DNA of 64,000 nucleotides, taken from Pedobacter sp. HDW13. Its GTDB lineage: Bacteria > Bacteroidota > Bacteroidia > Sphingobacteriales > Sphingobacteriaceae. Position numbers and translations under genes: made by a program. This document shows positions 35,069-44,200 of this stretch, piece after piece. The notes below the pieces were generated by a model. That model saw only the letters and a program-made list of their open reading frames with translations. It ran no database searches and had not been told where the DNA came from. The DNA is taken from assembly GCF_011303555.1 (NCBI RefSeq), contig NZ_CP049868.1, positions 4,092,001-4,156,000 of the forward strand, in the 5' to 3' direction. How positions within the stretch are numbered: the stretch's first letter is position 1; the number at the start of each line of letters is the position of its first letter.

Positions 35069-35133
35069 CAAGAAATAATAACCAAAGGAGAGACTATCAA
35101 TTAATAATGCATGAACAAGAAATAATAACCAAA
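35069..35133. repeat. 18-nt direct repeat in the Usp-HK gap
   Basis: CAAGAAATAATAACCAAA occurs exactly at 35069-35086 and 35116-35133 (47-nt offset); GGAGAGACTAT also recurs near 35087 and 35149. The whole 34777-35241 gap (465 bp) holds no gene. It also has AT-rich words (ATTAAC, AATGATTAATGG) near 35200-35230. Confidence 0.8.
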
Positions 35134-35241
35134 AAACAATAATCAAGGGAGAGACTATAAATAAATGATATATAAACAACGCATTCCCTATTGAACGATT
35201 AGTCTATTAACTAATGACCAATGATTAATGGAACCATTGAA

Positions 35242-36591
35242 TTAAACTTTAATAGGTAACAAAACCTTAATCTCAGTACCTACGCCCTCCTGCGATTTGA
35301 TGGCAATACTACCACGGTGCAGGCGGATAATGTTTAAAGAAAGGGGAAGCCCCACGCCATAACCTTTAAAATCGTTGGTGTTTGATGCGCGGTAAAAGGG
35401 CTCGAATATATGCTGGATATCGGTTTGGGGAATTCCGATACCTCTATCTGTAACGGCAATAGAAAGGGTGTTGGCATTGCTTTCTATACTAACACTTACC
35501 AGCTTTTCATTCGAATATTTGCAGGCATTACTCACAATATTGTTTAAGGCAAGTTTCATGAGGTTCTTGTTTGCCCTTAAAGTAAGCAGGTTTTCATCGT
35601 CTGGGAGTTTGCTAAAGTCGATTTCAATTTTGCTGTTGGGATGTACCTGGTTAACCGAATCTTTAATTTCCCAGAGCAGTTCGTCCATTCTTACTTCTTC
35701 CCAGGGTTGGTTTTTTCCGTTAAAGCCCGATTGGGCTAAACCCAATAAACTTGTTAGGATATGTTCCAACCGCTCGGCTTCGTCTTTAATTTTAGATAAG
35801 GCCTTCTCCTGTTTCTGTTGGTCATCGATGGTTTTCATGGCCAGTTCTACTTCGCCACTGATGATGGTTAAAGGTGTTCTTAATTCGTGCGAGGCATTGC
35901 TGATGAAATTGTTTTGCGTTTCAAAAGCAGTTTCCAAACGGTTAAGCATGTTGTTAAAAGTTTGGGCCAGTTGCGACATTTCATCATTTCCATCTTTAAC
36001 ATCAAGCCTTAAGTGCAAATTTTCGGCCTTGATTTTTTTTACGCTTTTAATAATGTTGCGCAATGGCATCAGCATGTAGTTGGAGAATTTCCAGCCTACA
36101 ATGAACGATAAAATAACCGAGAGGAAAAAACCGATGATCAGGATTCTTTGCAGGTCTTTCAACTCCCGAAAGCCAAAGGGATCGTTTGCAGAAACAATAA
36201 CGATGTAACCGCTATTTTTATTTTCAAAGAATTTGCCGGCATAAAAGTGGTTTTCAACCCGGTATCGGGCCATGGCGCCTGTTTTTATCCGGTTGTAAAA
36301 GCTTGCTGGCAACTTGCGATCGAGCGCTTTAACTTCTCCGGCCCGCATAATATATTCTTTTTCGGAAGGTAGGCGCTCCAGGTACTGGTTACGCATTTTG
36401 GCATAAGCAGTGTTGTTAACATCTTCATAGAGTTTAATCTGGGCGGCAATTTTAACCCTGGCCTCTAAACGTTTGTAAAAGTCTTCGAAAGCAAATTCGT
36501 TAGAGAAATACCAAACAAAACCACTTAACAGGGAAATAATAACGGCCGAGAGAATGGCAAAGAGTAAAGTGATTTTTTTGGCGATCTTCAT
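35242..36591 (-). CDS. Sensor histidine kinase
   Basis: 449-residue membrane kinase. Two membrane helices (about 7-30 and 148-168) bracket a periplasmic sensor of about 115 residues; a HAMP domain follows (about 170-222), then HisKA with phospho-acceptor H235 in SNASHELRTPLT and a HATPase_c domain (NIVSNACKYSNE, DRGIGIP, GYGVGLPLSL). The response regulator lies immediately upstream with no gap, so the two form an OmpR-type two-component system; the signal is unknown. Confidence 0.95.
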   Translation of the reverse strand: MKIAKKITLLFAILSAVIISLLSGFVWYFSNEFAFEDFYKRLEARVKIAAQIKLYEDVNNTAYAKMRNQYLERLPSEKEYIMRAGEVKALDRKLPASFYNRIKTGAMARYRVENHFYAGKFFENKNSGYIVIVSANDPFGFRELKDLQRILIIGFFLSVILSFIVGWKFSNYMLMPLRNIIKSVKKIKAENLHLRLDVKDGNDEMSQLAQTFNNMLNRLETAFETQNNFISNASHELRTPLTIISGEVELAMKTIDDQQKQEKALSKIKDEAERLEHILTSLLGLAQSGFNGKNQPWEEVRMDELLWEIKDSVNQVHPNSKIEIDFSKLPDDENLLTLRANKNLMKLALNNIVSNACKYSNEKLVSVSIESNANTLSIAVTDRGIGIPQTDIQHIFEPFYRASNTNDFKGYGVGLPLSLNIIRLHRGSIAIKSQEGVGTEIKVLLPIKV

Positions 36592-37269
36592 TTATTTTTC
36601 TTTTAACACATAACCGAGGCCTACGGCAGTGTGGATGAGTTTCTGACCGGCGTTTTTATCTATTTTTTTGCGGAGGTAGTTTACGTAAACATCAACTACG
36701 TTGGTACCAAGGTTAAAGTCTATATCCCAAACATTCTCTAAGATATCAATCCGCGATAAAATTTTCGATTTATTTTTAGCCAGGTATTCGAGGAGGCGGT
36801 ATTCTGTTGCTGTGAGTACGATTTCCTGCTGGTTGCGTTTTACCGTTTTGGCACTAAGGTTAATTTGCAGGTCGGCAATGTTAATAATCTGATCCTGGGT
36901 AGTAATGCCGTTGTATCTTCTAAGCAACATTCTTATCCTTGCAAAAAGTTCGGCAAACTTAAAGGGTTTAATCAGGTAATCGTCGGCACCGTTATCGAGC
37001 CCGTTTACTACATTTTCGGTAGTACCCAATGCGGTAAGCATAATAATGGGGGTTTGGGGTTTCTGTGTTTTGATAATTTTACAGAGCTCCAGACCGTTTA
37101 TGCCGGGTAGCATAATATCGAGAATGATGAGGTCGAAATCATGTTCTGTGGCCATCTGTTTCCCGATTAACCCATCGGGGGCAATACTAACCGTGAAGCC
37201 TTCTTCCGTAAGTCCTCTCGATACCACAGAAACCACACTCGGTTCATCTTCTACAAGTAATAAATTCAT
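36592..37269 (-). CDS. OmpR/PhoB-family response regulator
   Basis: 225 residues: receiver domain (1-115) with phospho-acceptor D51, acidic residues E7-D8 and the KPF switch lysine, then a winged-helix DNA-binding domain (TATEYRLLEYLAKN, VDVYVNYLRKKIDK). Its stop abuts the kinase start. The pair is preceded by a terminator of the SRPBCC gene, so it probably has its own promoter in 37270-37380. Confidence 0.95.
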   Translation of the reverse strand: MNLLLVEDEPSVVSVVSRGLTEEGFTVSIAPDGLIGKQMATEHDFDLIILDIMLPGINGLELCKIIKTQKPQTPIIMLTALGTTENVVNGLDNGADDYLIKPFKFAELFARIRMLLRRYNGITTQDQIINIADLQINLSAKTVKRNQQEIVLTATEYRLLEYLAKNKSKILSRIDILENVWDIDFNLGTNVVDVYVNYLRKKIDKNAGQKLIHTAVGLGYVLKEK

Positions 37270-37384
37270 TTAAGTAGCAAATAATCTAAAAAATAGCGAA
37301 ATACAAAATATTTAGCGCCAGAAGTTATTTTTTAATGCTTTTTTAACGCGAAACCGACACAATTGTTTGAATTTTAGACAGCAA

Positions 37385-37415
37385 AAAGAAAGCTCCTCAA
37401 TTGCGATTGAGAAGC
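37385..37415 (-). terminator. Terminator after the SRPBCC gene
   Basis: On the minus strand GCTTCTCAAT (37406-37415) pairs with ATTGAGGAGC (37392-37401) with one mismatch, followed by a T-rich tract. Confidence 0.75.
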
Positions 37416-37439
37416 CTTAATTATTTTTGTTAGCTAAAA

Positions 37440-37976
37440 TTAGCTTCCTTTTTCTGATTTTTCTTTCAGCGATTTTAAGCCATCCTCAAAATCTTTGCCT
37501 ATCATTTTATCCATGCTTACGAAAACACACATCCATTTAGAAATCATATTGTTTTCGCCGCTCATGGTCCAGGTTACTTTCTGGCCGGTACCATCAGGCT
37601 GAATGTCGAATTTAGTATCGGCCAAACTTTCGAAAGGTTTAATGAATTTAAGCTCAATATCTACGTTTGTACTTGGTTTTGCTGTTAATATAGTCATCGA
37701 TCCCTGTCCGGTTTCTTTACCTTCCCATGTGTAAATGTGGCCAGGTTGAGCAGGCGTGCCAGCGTAAGTTGTTTTGGCACTTGGTTCCATTTTAGCCCAT
37801 GGATTCCATTTGTAGAACTCTTTAAAATCGGCAATGTTTCTGTAAATAACACTATCGGGTGCATTAATTACAGTGCTGCGACTAACTGAATAGGTTTTTG
37901 GTAATACCAGTCCGCCTATAACAAAGATAATTGCCAGTACGACAATAATACCTACTAAGATTTTCAGAAATTTCAT
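37440..37976 (-). CDS. SRPBCC family protein, membrane-anchored
   Basis: 178 residues. An N-terminal membrane helix (about 5-25) anchors a START-like SRPBCC domain (VSRSTVINAPDSVIYRNIAD, YKWNPWAKM, then the helix at the end DFEDGLKSLKE). Such proteins bind hydrophobic ligands; the ligand here is unknown. It lies 63 bp downstream of the truncated haemoglobin gene in the same direction. Confidence 0.85.
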   Translation of the reverse strand: MKFLKILVGIIVVLAIIFVIGGLVLPKTYSVSRSTVINAPDSVIYRNIADFKEFYKWNPWAKMEPSAKTTYAGTPAQPGHIYTWEGKETGQGSMTILTAKPSTNVDIELKFIKPFESLADTKFDIQPDGTGQKVTWTMSGENNMISKWMCVFVSMDKMIGKDFEDGLKSLKEKSEKGS

Positions 37977-38039
37977 ATTTGATTGTTTTGGTTAACTTAA
38001 ATTTATAAAGAAACCAGTATAAATCAAAACAAAATTTGT

Positions 38040-38435
38040 TTAAACGATTTTGATTTTTGTGGGCAGGGCATTCAATTTAAAATGCATTAAATCGGCAATA
38101 GACTGCGCCTTTTGCTTAATAGTTTCGGCATTTGGCCCTGCAAATAAATCATCAACGGTCTCATAAAACAGGTTTTTCCAAATGCCGAACTCTGCTGTTT
38201 GCAAGGGTGCTTTATCGTTAATGGCAAAATGGGTAAGCATAGGGTTGCCTTTGTAAATCGCTTTGCCAAAAAGGATACTTTCCCAAAAATCGTACATCTT
38301 GGGTAGGTGGTGCTGCCAGTCTACTTTCGCTATCTGGGTAAATATCGGTCCGATTTTATCATTTAGCTGCACCCCCTTGTAAAAGCTATCAACCAAAAGA
38401 ATAATGTCTTCCCTGTTATTAATATCGTTTTTCAT
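38040..38435 (-). CDS. Group III truncated haemoglobin
   Basis: 131-residue 2-over-2 globin. The family is recognised by VDSFYKGVQLNDKIGPIF, the WQHHLPKMYDFW segment and MLTHFAI, which contains a heme-proximal histidine candidate. Truncated haemoglobins bind O2 or NO and are often linked to nitrosative stress. Its start overlaps the upstream membrane-protein gene by 17 nt, so the two are translationally coupled. Confidence 0.88.
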   Translation of the reverse strand: MKNDINNREDIILLVDSFYKGVQLNDKIGPIFTQIAKVDWQHHLPKMYDFWESILFGKAIYKGNPMLTHFAINDKAPLQTAEFGIWKNLFYETVDDLFAGPNAETIKQKAQSIADLMHFKLNALPTKIKIV

Positions 38436-38859
38436 AGCGCAATGAGTTTAGGTTTAAGCACCCAAGTACAATTAGTAGTAAAAGTTTGATGCTTTCGATG
38501 ATGATATACAAAATATGATGATGGCTTGTGGCTGGTGGCATGCCTGCCAAAACCAGTTTTGCCCTTTCATCTAATAATGGCAACAGCCAAAAAGTATCGG
38601 CCAGTAAGATAAGGGTAAGTATAACAAGTAGCTTACTTTTAATGTTTTTGAAAGGTGCCGGAAAGGAACAAATTAAAACAACGGCTAACAGGGTAATTTC
38701 GATTTTGTTGAGCGCCTGAAAAACCAACTGCCCAATGCCCAAACCCAATGAAATGGTAATGCCGGGAGCCTGAAACTTAAGCGGTGCTTCTAAAAAACTG
38801 ATCCCGGCAATTAATCCTGCCCAGAAAATGAGGCAAAAACATGCGATTAACTTCTTCAT
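38419..38859 (-). CDS. Four-helix membrane protein of unknown function
   Basis: 146 residues from the ATG at 38859 (MKKLIACFCLIFWAGLIAG); a TTG three codons earlier is less likely. Four hydrophobic helices are visible, with a short HHH motif (TSHHHILYI) before the last. I do not recognise the family with confidence. Overlap with the truncated haemoglobin gene suggests a joint role, perhaps in gas or redox handling (inference). Confidence 0.65.
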   Translation of the reverse strand: MKKLIACFCLIFWAGLIAGISFLEAPLKFQAPGITISLGLGIGQLVFQALNKIEITLLAVVLICSFPAPFKNIKSKLLVILTLILLADTFWLLPLLDERAKLVLAGMPPATSHHHILYIIIESIKLLLLIVLGCLNLNSLRYEKRY

Positions 38860-38923
38860 TTGATACAAATATCACCTTTAATGAATTGTAAAAAATGATT
38901 AGGGTCATAAAAAGAAATAATCT

Positions 38924-39349
38924 TTATTTATACAGCCTTAAAATCATTTTGTTGTAATCGATAACGGCTTTATACTGCATTAAAATATCGCCCCCAATAA
39001 TGCCCGAAATAGGAGGGTGGCCAAATTGCTGGTAGGTATCGCTCACCGATTGAAGATCGAAAGCAACGGTTTCGTAATTTTTGATTTTTAACAAACCTAT
39101 TTTCAGCTCTGGGATGGTAGCCTGAATGGTGGTTGTGGTAGTAAAAAGTGTAGCCGCATTAATTTCTTCGGATACCTGAAGGGTTGCGGCAAGGTGTTGC
39201 TCAATAAGGGCCTTATCGAACACGCTGCGCGAAGCTCCTGTATCCAGTACAACTAAATGGGTATCTTTAAAAATAACAACTTCTACCAAAAGGTGAAAGC
39301 CATCGTCTTGCAGGTTAATAAGTTTAAGCGGTATTGAAATTGATCTCAT
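38924..39349 (-). CDS. Retropepsin-like aspartic protease
   Basis: 141-residue single-domain aspartyl protease of the retroviral pepsin fold: catalytic D36 in VLDTGASRSVFD, and the GIIGGDIL flap-side motif near the end. It would need to dimerise to form the active site. No signal peptide is visible. Substrate unknown. It stands between mdh and the haemoglobin pair, in the same direction. Confidence 0.82.
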   Translation of the reverse strand: MRSISIPLKLINLQDDGFHLLVEVVIFKDTHLVVLDTGASRSVFDKALIEQHLAATLQVSEEINAATLFTTTTTIQATIPELKIGLLKIKNYETVAFDLQSVSDTYQQFGHPPISGIIGGDILMQYKAVIDYNKMILRLYK

Positions 39350-39407
39350 TGTTTATTATTTGTTATTGCCCTTTAAATACGCTCAGGGCAACAATCTGGT
39401 TAAGCAT

Positions 39408-39482
39408 AAAAAAATGCCACGGAGGTACGAAATACACAGATAATAAATCTATTCTGTGCTTCGGTGTTTCCGTGGCAAAAAA
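39408..39482. terminator. Long imperfect hairpin after mdh
   Basis: TGCCACGGA (39415-39423) pairs with TCCGTGGCA (39469-39477), with inner complementarity between ACACAGAT and ATTCTGTGC. A-run before and after make it usable as a terminator for mdh on the minus strand. Confidence 0.7.
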
Positions 39483-39497
39483 GAAGTGAAGGGCGTA

Positions 39498-40436
39498 CTA
39501 AACCAATTTCATTTCTGCCAGTACGCTGTTCATATTTCTAACGGCATCGGCACTTTTGTTAAATGCTGCCTGCTCATCATCAGTTAATTTAAAATCGATT
39601 ATTTTTTCCCAGCCGCTACGGCCAACAATCACCGGTACACCTAAACAGATGTCATCCTGACCGTATTCGCCTTCTAAAGAAACACAGCAGGTAAATAATT
39701 TTTTCTCGTCGCGTAAAATGGCTTCAACCAAAGCTGCGCCAGCTGCACCGGGGGCATACCAGGCAGAAGTTCCAATCAAACCTGTTAAGGTTGCACCGCC
39801 AACCATAGTGTCGGCAGCAACTTTATCCAAAGTAGCTTTATCAAGTAAATTGCTTACCGGTAAACTTTGGTAAGTAGCCAAACGGGTTAATGGAATCATG
39901 GTGGTATCGCCATGACCGCCAATTACAAAACCTTGCAAATCGTTAGGATTGCAGTTTAAAGCCTGTGATAAATAAAACTTAAAGCGCGAGCTATCTAAGG
40001 TGCCACCCATACCAATAATCCGGTTTTTAGGTAGGCCTAACGATTTCAGGGCTAAATAAGTCATGGTATCCATCGGGTTACTTATCACGATAATGATCGC
40101 CTCCGGAGAGAATTTTAATATATTTTCGGCTACACCTTTTACAATGCCGGCATTAATGCCAATCAGTTCTTCGCGTGTCATACCCGGTTTGCGTGGCAAA
40201 CCTGATGTGATAACCACCACATCCGAACCTGCAGTTTTACTGTAATCGCCTGTTACGCCGGTAATTTTGGTGTCGTAACCCAAAAGGGTTGCGGTTTGCA
40301 TCATATCGATGGCTTTACCTTCGGCGAAACCTTCTTTAATATCTAATAATACAAGCTCGTTCGCCAGTTCTTTTCGTGCAATATTATCTGCACAAGTTGC
40401 GCCAACTGCGCCTGCTCCTACAACCGTTACTTTCAT
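39498..40436 (-). CDS. mdh: Malate dehydrogenase
   Basis: NAD-dependent TCA-cycle enzyme, 312 residues. The Rossmann motif GAGAVGATCA (7-16), the substrate loop GLPRKPGMTREEL with the arginine that selects malate over lactate, NPMDTMTY and the catalytic His in GGHGDTTMIPL are all present. It is the LDH-like MDH type common in Bacteroidota. Confidence 0.97.
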   Translation of the reverse strand: MKVTVVGAGAVGATCADNIARKELANELVLLDIKEGFAEGKAIDMMQTATLLGYDTKITGVTGDYSKTAGSDVVVITSGLPRKPGMTREELIGINAGIVKGVAENILKFSPEAIIIVISNPMDTMTYLALKSLGLPKNRIIGMGGTLDSSRFKFYLSQALNCNPNDLQGFVIGGHGDTTMIPLTRLATYQSLPVSNLLDKATLDKVAADTMVGGATLTGLIGTSAWYAPGAAGAALVEAILRDEKKLFTCCVSLEGEYGQDDICLGVPVIVGRSGWEKIIDFKLTDDEQAAFNKSADAVRNMNSVLAEMKLV

Positions 40437-40665
40437 ATATCTAAAATTTTATGGTTTGCTGTATAAATATCAATCGAAGGTATAAATAAATATAAGGTTT
40501 AAAAATGCTTTTGAAAACTTTATAGGCTGATAAGTGTGCAATCGATACTAAAAGGCTCGCAATTGATACTTGCAGGAGTCGCACCCATAAAGGATGGGAA
40601 ACATTGCGTGGTGATCGTTAAAACTTTATTTCTAATCTGATGGTTATTGATTAAAGCCTATTATC

Positions 40666-41121
40666 ATGGAAAATAAACCTATTTCGGATATCGATTATAA
40701 AGCCTTTGAAGGCAAATGGTATTCTTTGTATTCGATCCCGACTTTAATGGATAAACATTGGAAACAGACTACTGAAACCTACACTTTGGCTGATAATGAT
40801 CATTTTGATGTGTATACCGCTTACCATAAAGCTGGCAAGGTCGAAGAGAAATCAATTACTTCTAAACTGTTTTTTGATGCGGCGGTACACAATGGCGGTA
40901 TGAAAGCCCAGTTTTTATGGCCTTTTAAAATCGGCTACCGGATTATAGAACTGGCCGACGATTACAGTTACGTGGTAGTAGGGCACCCTGAAGAAAAGTA
41001 CCTTTTTATTATGGCCCGCGAACCCAAAATGGAAGCTGATTTATTGGTGCATATTATTGAAAGGTGCAGGCAGAAAGGTTATGAGGTGAGTAAACTGGTG
41101 AGTCAGGAGCATTTTGGCTAA
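40666..41121 (+). CDS. Lipocalin family protein (Blc-like)
   Basis: 151-residue beta-barrel lipid-binding protein. The lipocalin signature G16-K-W-Y19 and the Blc-type ending DYSYVVVGHPEEKYLFIMAREP are clear. Unlike E. coli Blc it has no lipoprotein signal, so it seems cytosolic or secreted in another way. A 15-bp perfect hairpin begins at its stop codon. It probably carries membrane lipids or small hydrophobic molecules. Confidence 0.85.
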   Translation: MENKPISDIDYKAFEGKWYSLYSIPTLMDKHWKQTTETYTLADNDHFDVYTAYHKAGKVEEKSITSKLFFDAAVHNGGMKAQFLWPFKIGYRIIELADDYSYVVVGHPEEKYLFIMAREPKMEADLLVHIIERCRQKGYEVSKLVSQEHFG

Positions 41122-41151
41122 ACCTATCAGGTTTTGAAAACCTGATAGGTT
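41121..41151. repeat. Perfect CCTATCAGG hairpin after the lipocalin gene
   Basis: AACCTATCAGGTTTT (41121-41135), one base, AAAACCTGATAGGTT (41137-41151). It begins at the lipocalin stop. A relative with CCTCACAGG lies at 47586-47618. It may serve as a terminator but is also a repeat. Confidence 0.8.
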
Positions 41152-41217
41152 TGCTTGAAAGGTTTATTCGTCATTTTTTGTTGATAATTTGCTGACAACT
41201 TCCGCTATCAAATTCCT

Positions 41218-41225
41218 TATTTTTG
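41218..41225 (+). promoter_or_regulatory. -7 box (TATTTTTG) of dnaE
   Basis: TATTTTTG fits TAnnTTTG. It overlaps an in-frame TTG at 41223, showing that TTG is not the translation start; the ATG at 41271 is. Confidence 0.55.
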
Positions 41226-41270
41226 AAGAACCGTTATTATTCTGAAACGGCTAATTCTTTACCGCACAAT

Positions 41271-44200
41271 ATGTACTTAATTTTTGATACCGAAACCACT
41301 GGTTTGCCACGTAATTACAATGCACCCATTACCGATACGGATAACTGGCCACGTTGTATTCAGATTGCCTGGCAGCTTCACGATGAGATGGGGAGATTGG
41401 TTGAACATCAGGATTATCTGGTTAAACCAGAGGGATTTAATATTCCGTACGATGCAGAAAGAATCCACGGTATTTCTACTGAGTTAGCAGCAGAGCAAGG
41501 CATTGGTTTTGATGAAATGCTGGCAAAATTTAACGAGGTATTAAACAAAGCCAAATTTATAGTAGGCCAAAATGTTGGCTTCGATGTGAATATCATGGGT
41601 TGCGAGTTTCACCGTTTTGGTGTAGCCAACCGCATGGCCGAAATGCCGGTATTAGATACCTGTACCGAAGTTACCGCACAGCTTTTACAATTGCCAGGCG
41701 GTAGAGGGGGCAGGTTTAAGCTACCAACCCTAACCGAGCTGCACTCTTATTTATTTGGTGTTCCGTTTAGCGAAGCGCACAATGCTACTGCCGACGTTGA
41801 AGCAACTACCCGTTGTTTCCTGGAGCTGGTAAAAAGAGAGGTTTTTAAAAAAGAAGAATTACAGGTTGATGTAGAATACTTTCCACGTTTCAGGGAAGTA
41901 AATCCGGGTTTAATTGAAGGTGTTGGTTTAACGCACATCAATTTAAAAGCAGCATCTGATGAAATCCGTAAACGCATTCAAAAAGCTGAAGGTGGCGGTA
42001 TTTCTAAACAGGAGCTTGCCGGCAACAGGCAGGAACTCGCCGCAGCAACTTTTGTACATTTACACAACCATACGCAGTTTTCAGTATTACAAAGTACCAT
42101 TAGTATTTCCGATCTGGTAAAAGCCGCTGCAGCACAAAAAATGCCAGCTGTAGCCATGACCGATCATGCCAATATGATGGGGGCTTTTCACTTTGTAAAC
42201 CACGTACTGAACCACAATAAAGCCGCCGAAGCCAAAAATGCTGCAGCAATAGAAGCCGGCGAACGCCCAACAGAGGTGGTAATGACACCCATTGTTGGGG
42301 TTGAATTTTTTGTTTGTAACAACCATTTAGACCGTACGGCAAAAGATAACGGCTACCAGATGGTATTGCTGGCGAAGAATAAAAAAGGTTATCATAACCT
42401 GGCCAAAATGTCGTCGATAGCCTATACCAAGGGTTTTTATTATGTGCCCCGTATCGACAGGCAGGTTATTGAACAATACAAAGAAGATATTATTGTTTTA
42501 TCGGGTAACCTGGGCGGAGAGATTTCGAACAAAATCCTGAACATGGGCGAAAGCCAGGCAGAAGAAGCACTGATTTGGTGGAAGGGAATGTTTGGCGACG
42601 ATTTCTACCTGGAGGTTATGCGCCACAACCAGGAAGATGAAGACCGAGTAAACGAAACGCTGATAGCTTTGGCCCGTAAACATGCGGTTAAGCTGGTAGC
42701 AACCAACAATACTTATTACGTAAATAAAAAAGATGCCAATGCGCACGATATTTTACTCTGTGTAAAAGATGGCGAAAAGCAGGCAACGCCGATAGGCCGT
42801 GGCCGCGGTTACCGTTATGGTTTACCCAACCAGGAATATTACTTCAAGTCGGCCGATGAAATGAAAGCGCTTTTCACCGATTTGCCGGAAGCAATTTTAA
42901 ACATTAAAGAGATTATCGATAAAATCGAAATCTACAAGCTTGCCCGCGAAGTACTCTTACCTAAATTCGATATCTCTGAAGAGTTTTTAGTCGCAGAAGA
43001 TGAAGCCGACGGTGGAAAAAGAGGTGAAAACAAATATCTGAGACATTTAACCTACGAAGGTGCCAAACGCCGCTACGGAACCTTAACAGATGATGTTACC
43101 GAACGTTTGGATTTCGAGCTGGCCACCATCGAAAAAACAGGTTATCCCGGTTACTTCCTGATTGTGCAGGATTTTATTGCCGAAGCACGTAACCTCGATG
43201 TATCGGTTGGTCCGGGCAGGGGATCGGCAGCAGGTTCTGCAGTAGCATACTGTTTGGGTATTACCAATATCGATCCGATTAAATACGATCTCCTTTTTGA
43301 GCGTTTCTTGAATCCCGATCGTGTATCCATGCCCGATATTGATATCGATTTTGATGATGAGGGACGTGGTCGTGTAATGGATTATGTAATTAATAAATAC
43401 GGTGCCAACCAGGTAGCGCAGATTATTACTTACGGTACCATGGCCGCCAAATCATCTATCCGCGATACAGCGCGTGTATTGGATTTACCTTTGTTTGAGG
43501 CCGATAAAATTGCAAAGCTGATTCCGAATATGAAGCTGGCCAAAATCTTTACCCTCGACGAAAAGAGTTTAAAAGATGCTTTACGCCCTGATGAATATGA
43601 AAAGGTAGTAGAACTTAAAAACCTGGGTAGTTTAAAAGATTTAAGTGCCGAAACCATTCAGCAGGCACAGGTTTTAGAAGGATCATTACGTAACACTGGT
43701 ATTCATGCCTGCGGGGTAATTATTACGCCGAGTGATATCACCAACTTCGTTCCCGTTTCGGTTGCTAAAGATTCTGATTTATATGTTACCCAGTTTGATA
43801 ACTCGGTTGTAGAGAGCGCTGGCTTATTAAAAATGGACTTCCTGGGGTTAAAAACTTTAACCCTGATAAAAGATACCGTAAAACTGGTTAAGAAAAGGCA
43901 TCAAATTGATCTCAATCCCGATAATTTCCCGATTGATGATGTATTGACCTACGAGCTTTTCCAGCGTGGTGAAACCATTGGTATTTTCCAGTATGAGAGT
44001 CCGGGGATGCAGAAGTACATGAAGGAGCTTAAGCCAACGGTGTTCGACGATTTAATTGCCATGAATGCCTTATACCGTCCGGGACCGATGGAATACATTC
44101 CGAGTTTCGTTCGCCGTAAAAATGGCGAGGAAGAAATTAAGTACGATTTAGATGCCTGCGAGGAATATTTAAAAGAAACTTACGGAATTACCGTTTACCA

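Noticed and set aside
35069..35133. Repeats in the 35-kb gap as a CRISPR array
   Set aside because: Only two exact copies with a single unequal spacer, no palindrome in the repeat and no cas genes.
35468..36079. A 203-codon open frame on the plus strand opposite the sensor kinase gene
   Set aside because: It is the antisense shadow of a convincing histidine kinase; the translated sequence is low-complexity Leu/Ser-rich and lacks any domain or promoter.
41223..41270. An in-frame TTG start upstream of dnaE
   Set aside because: It falls inside the -7 box TATTTTTG and the exonuclease fold begins at the ATG at 41271.
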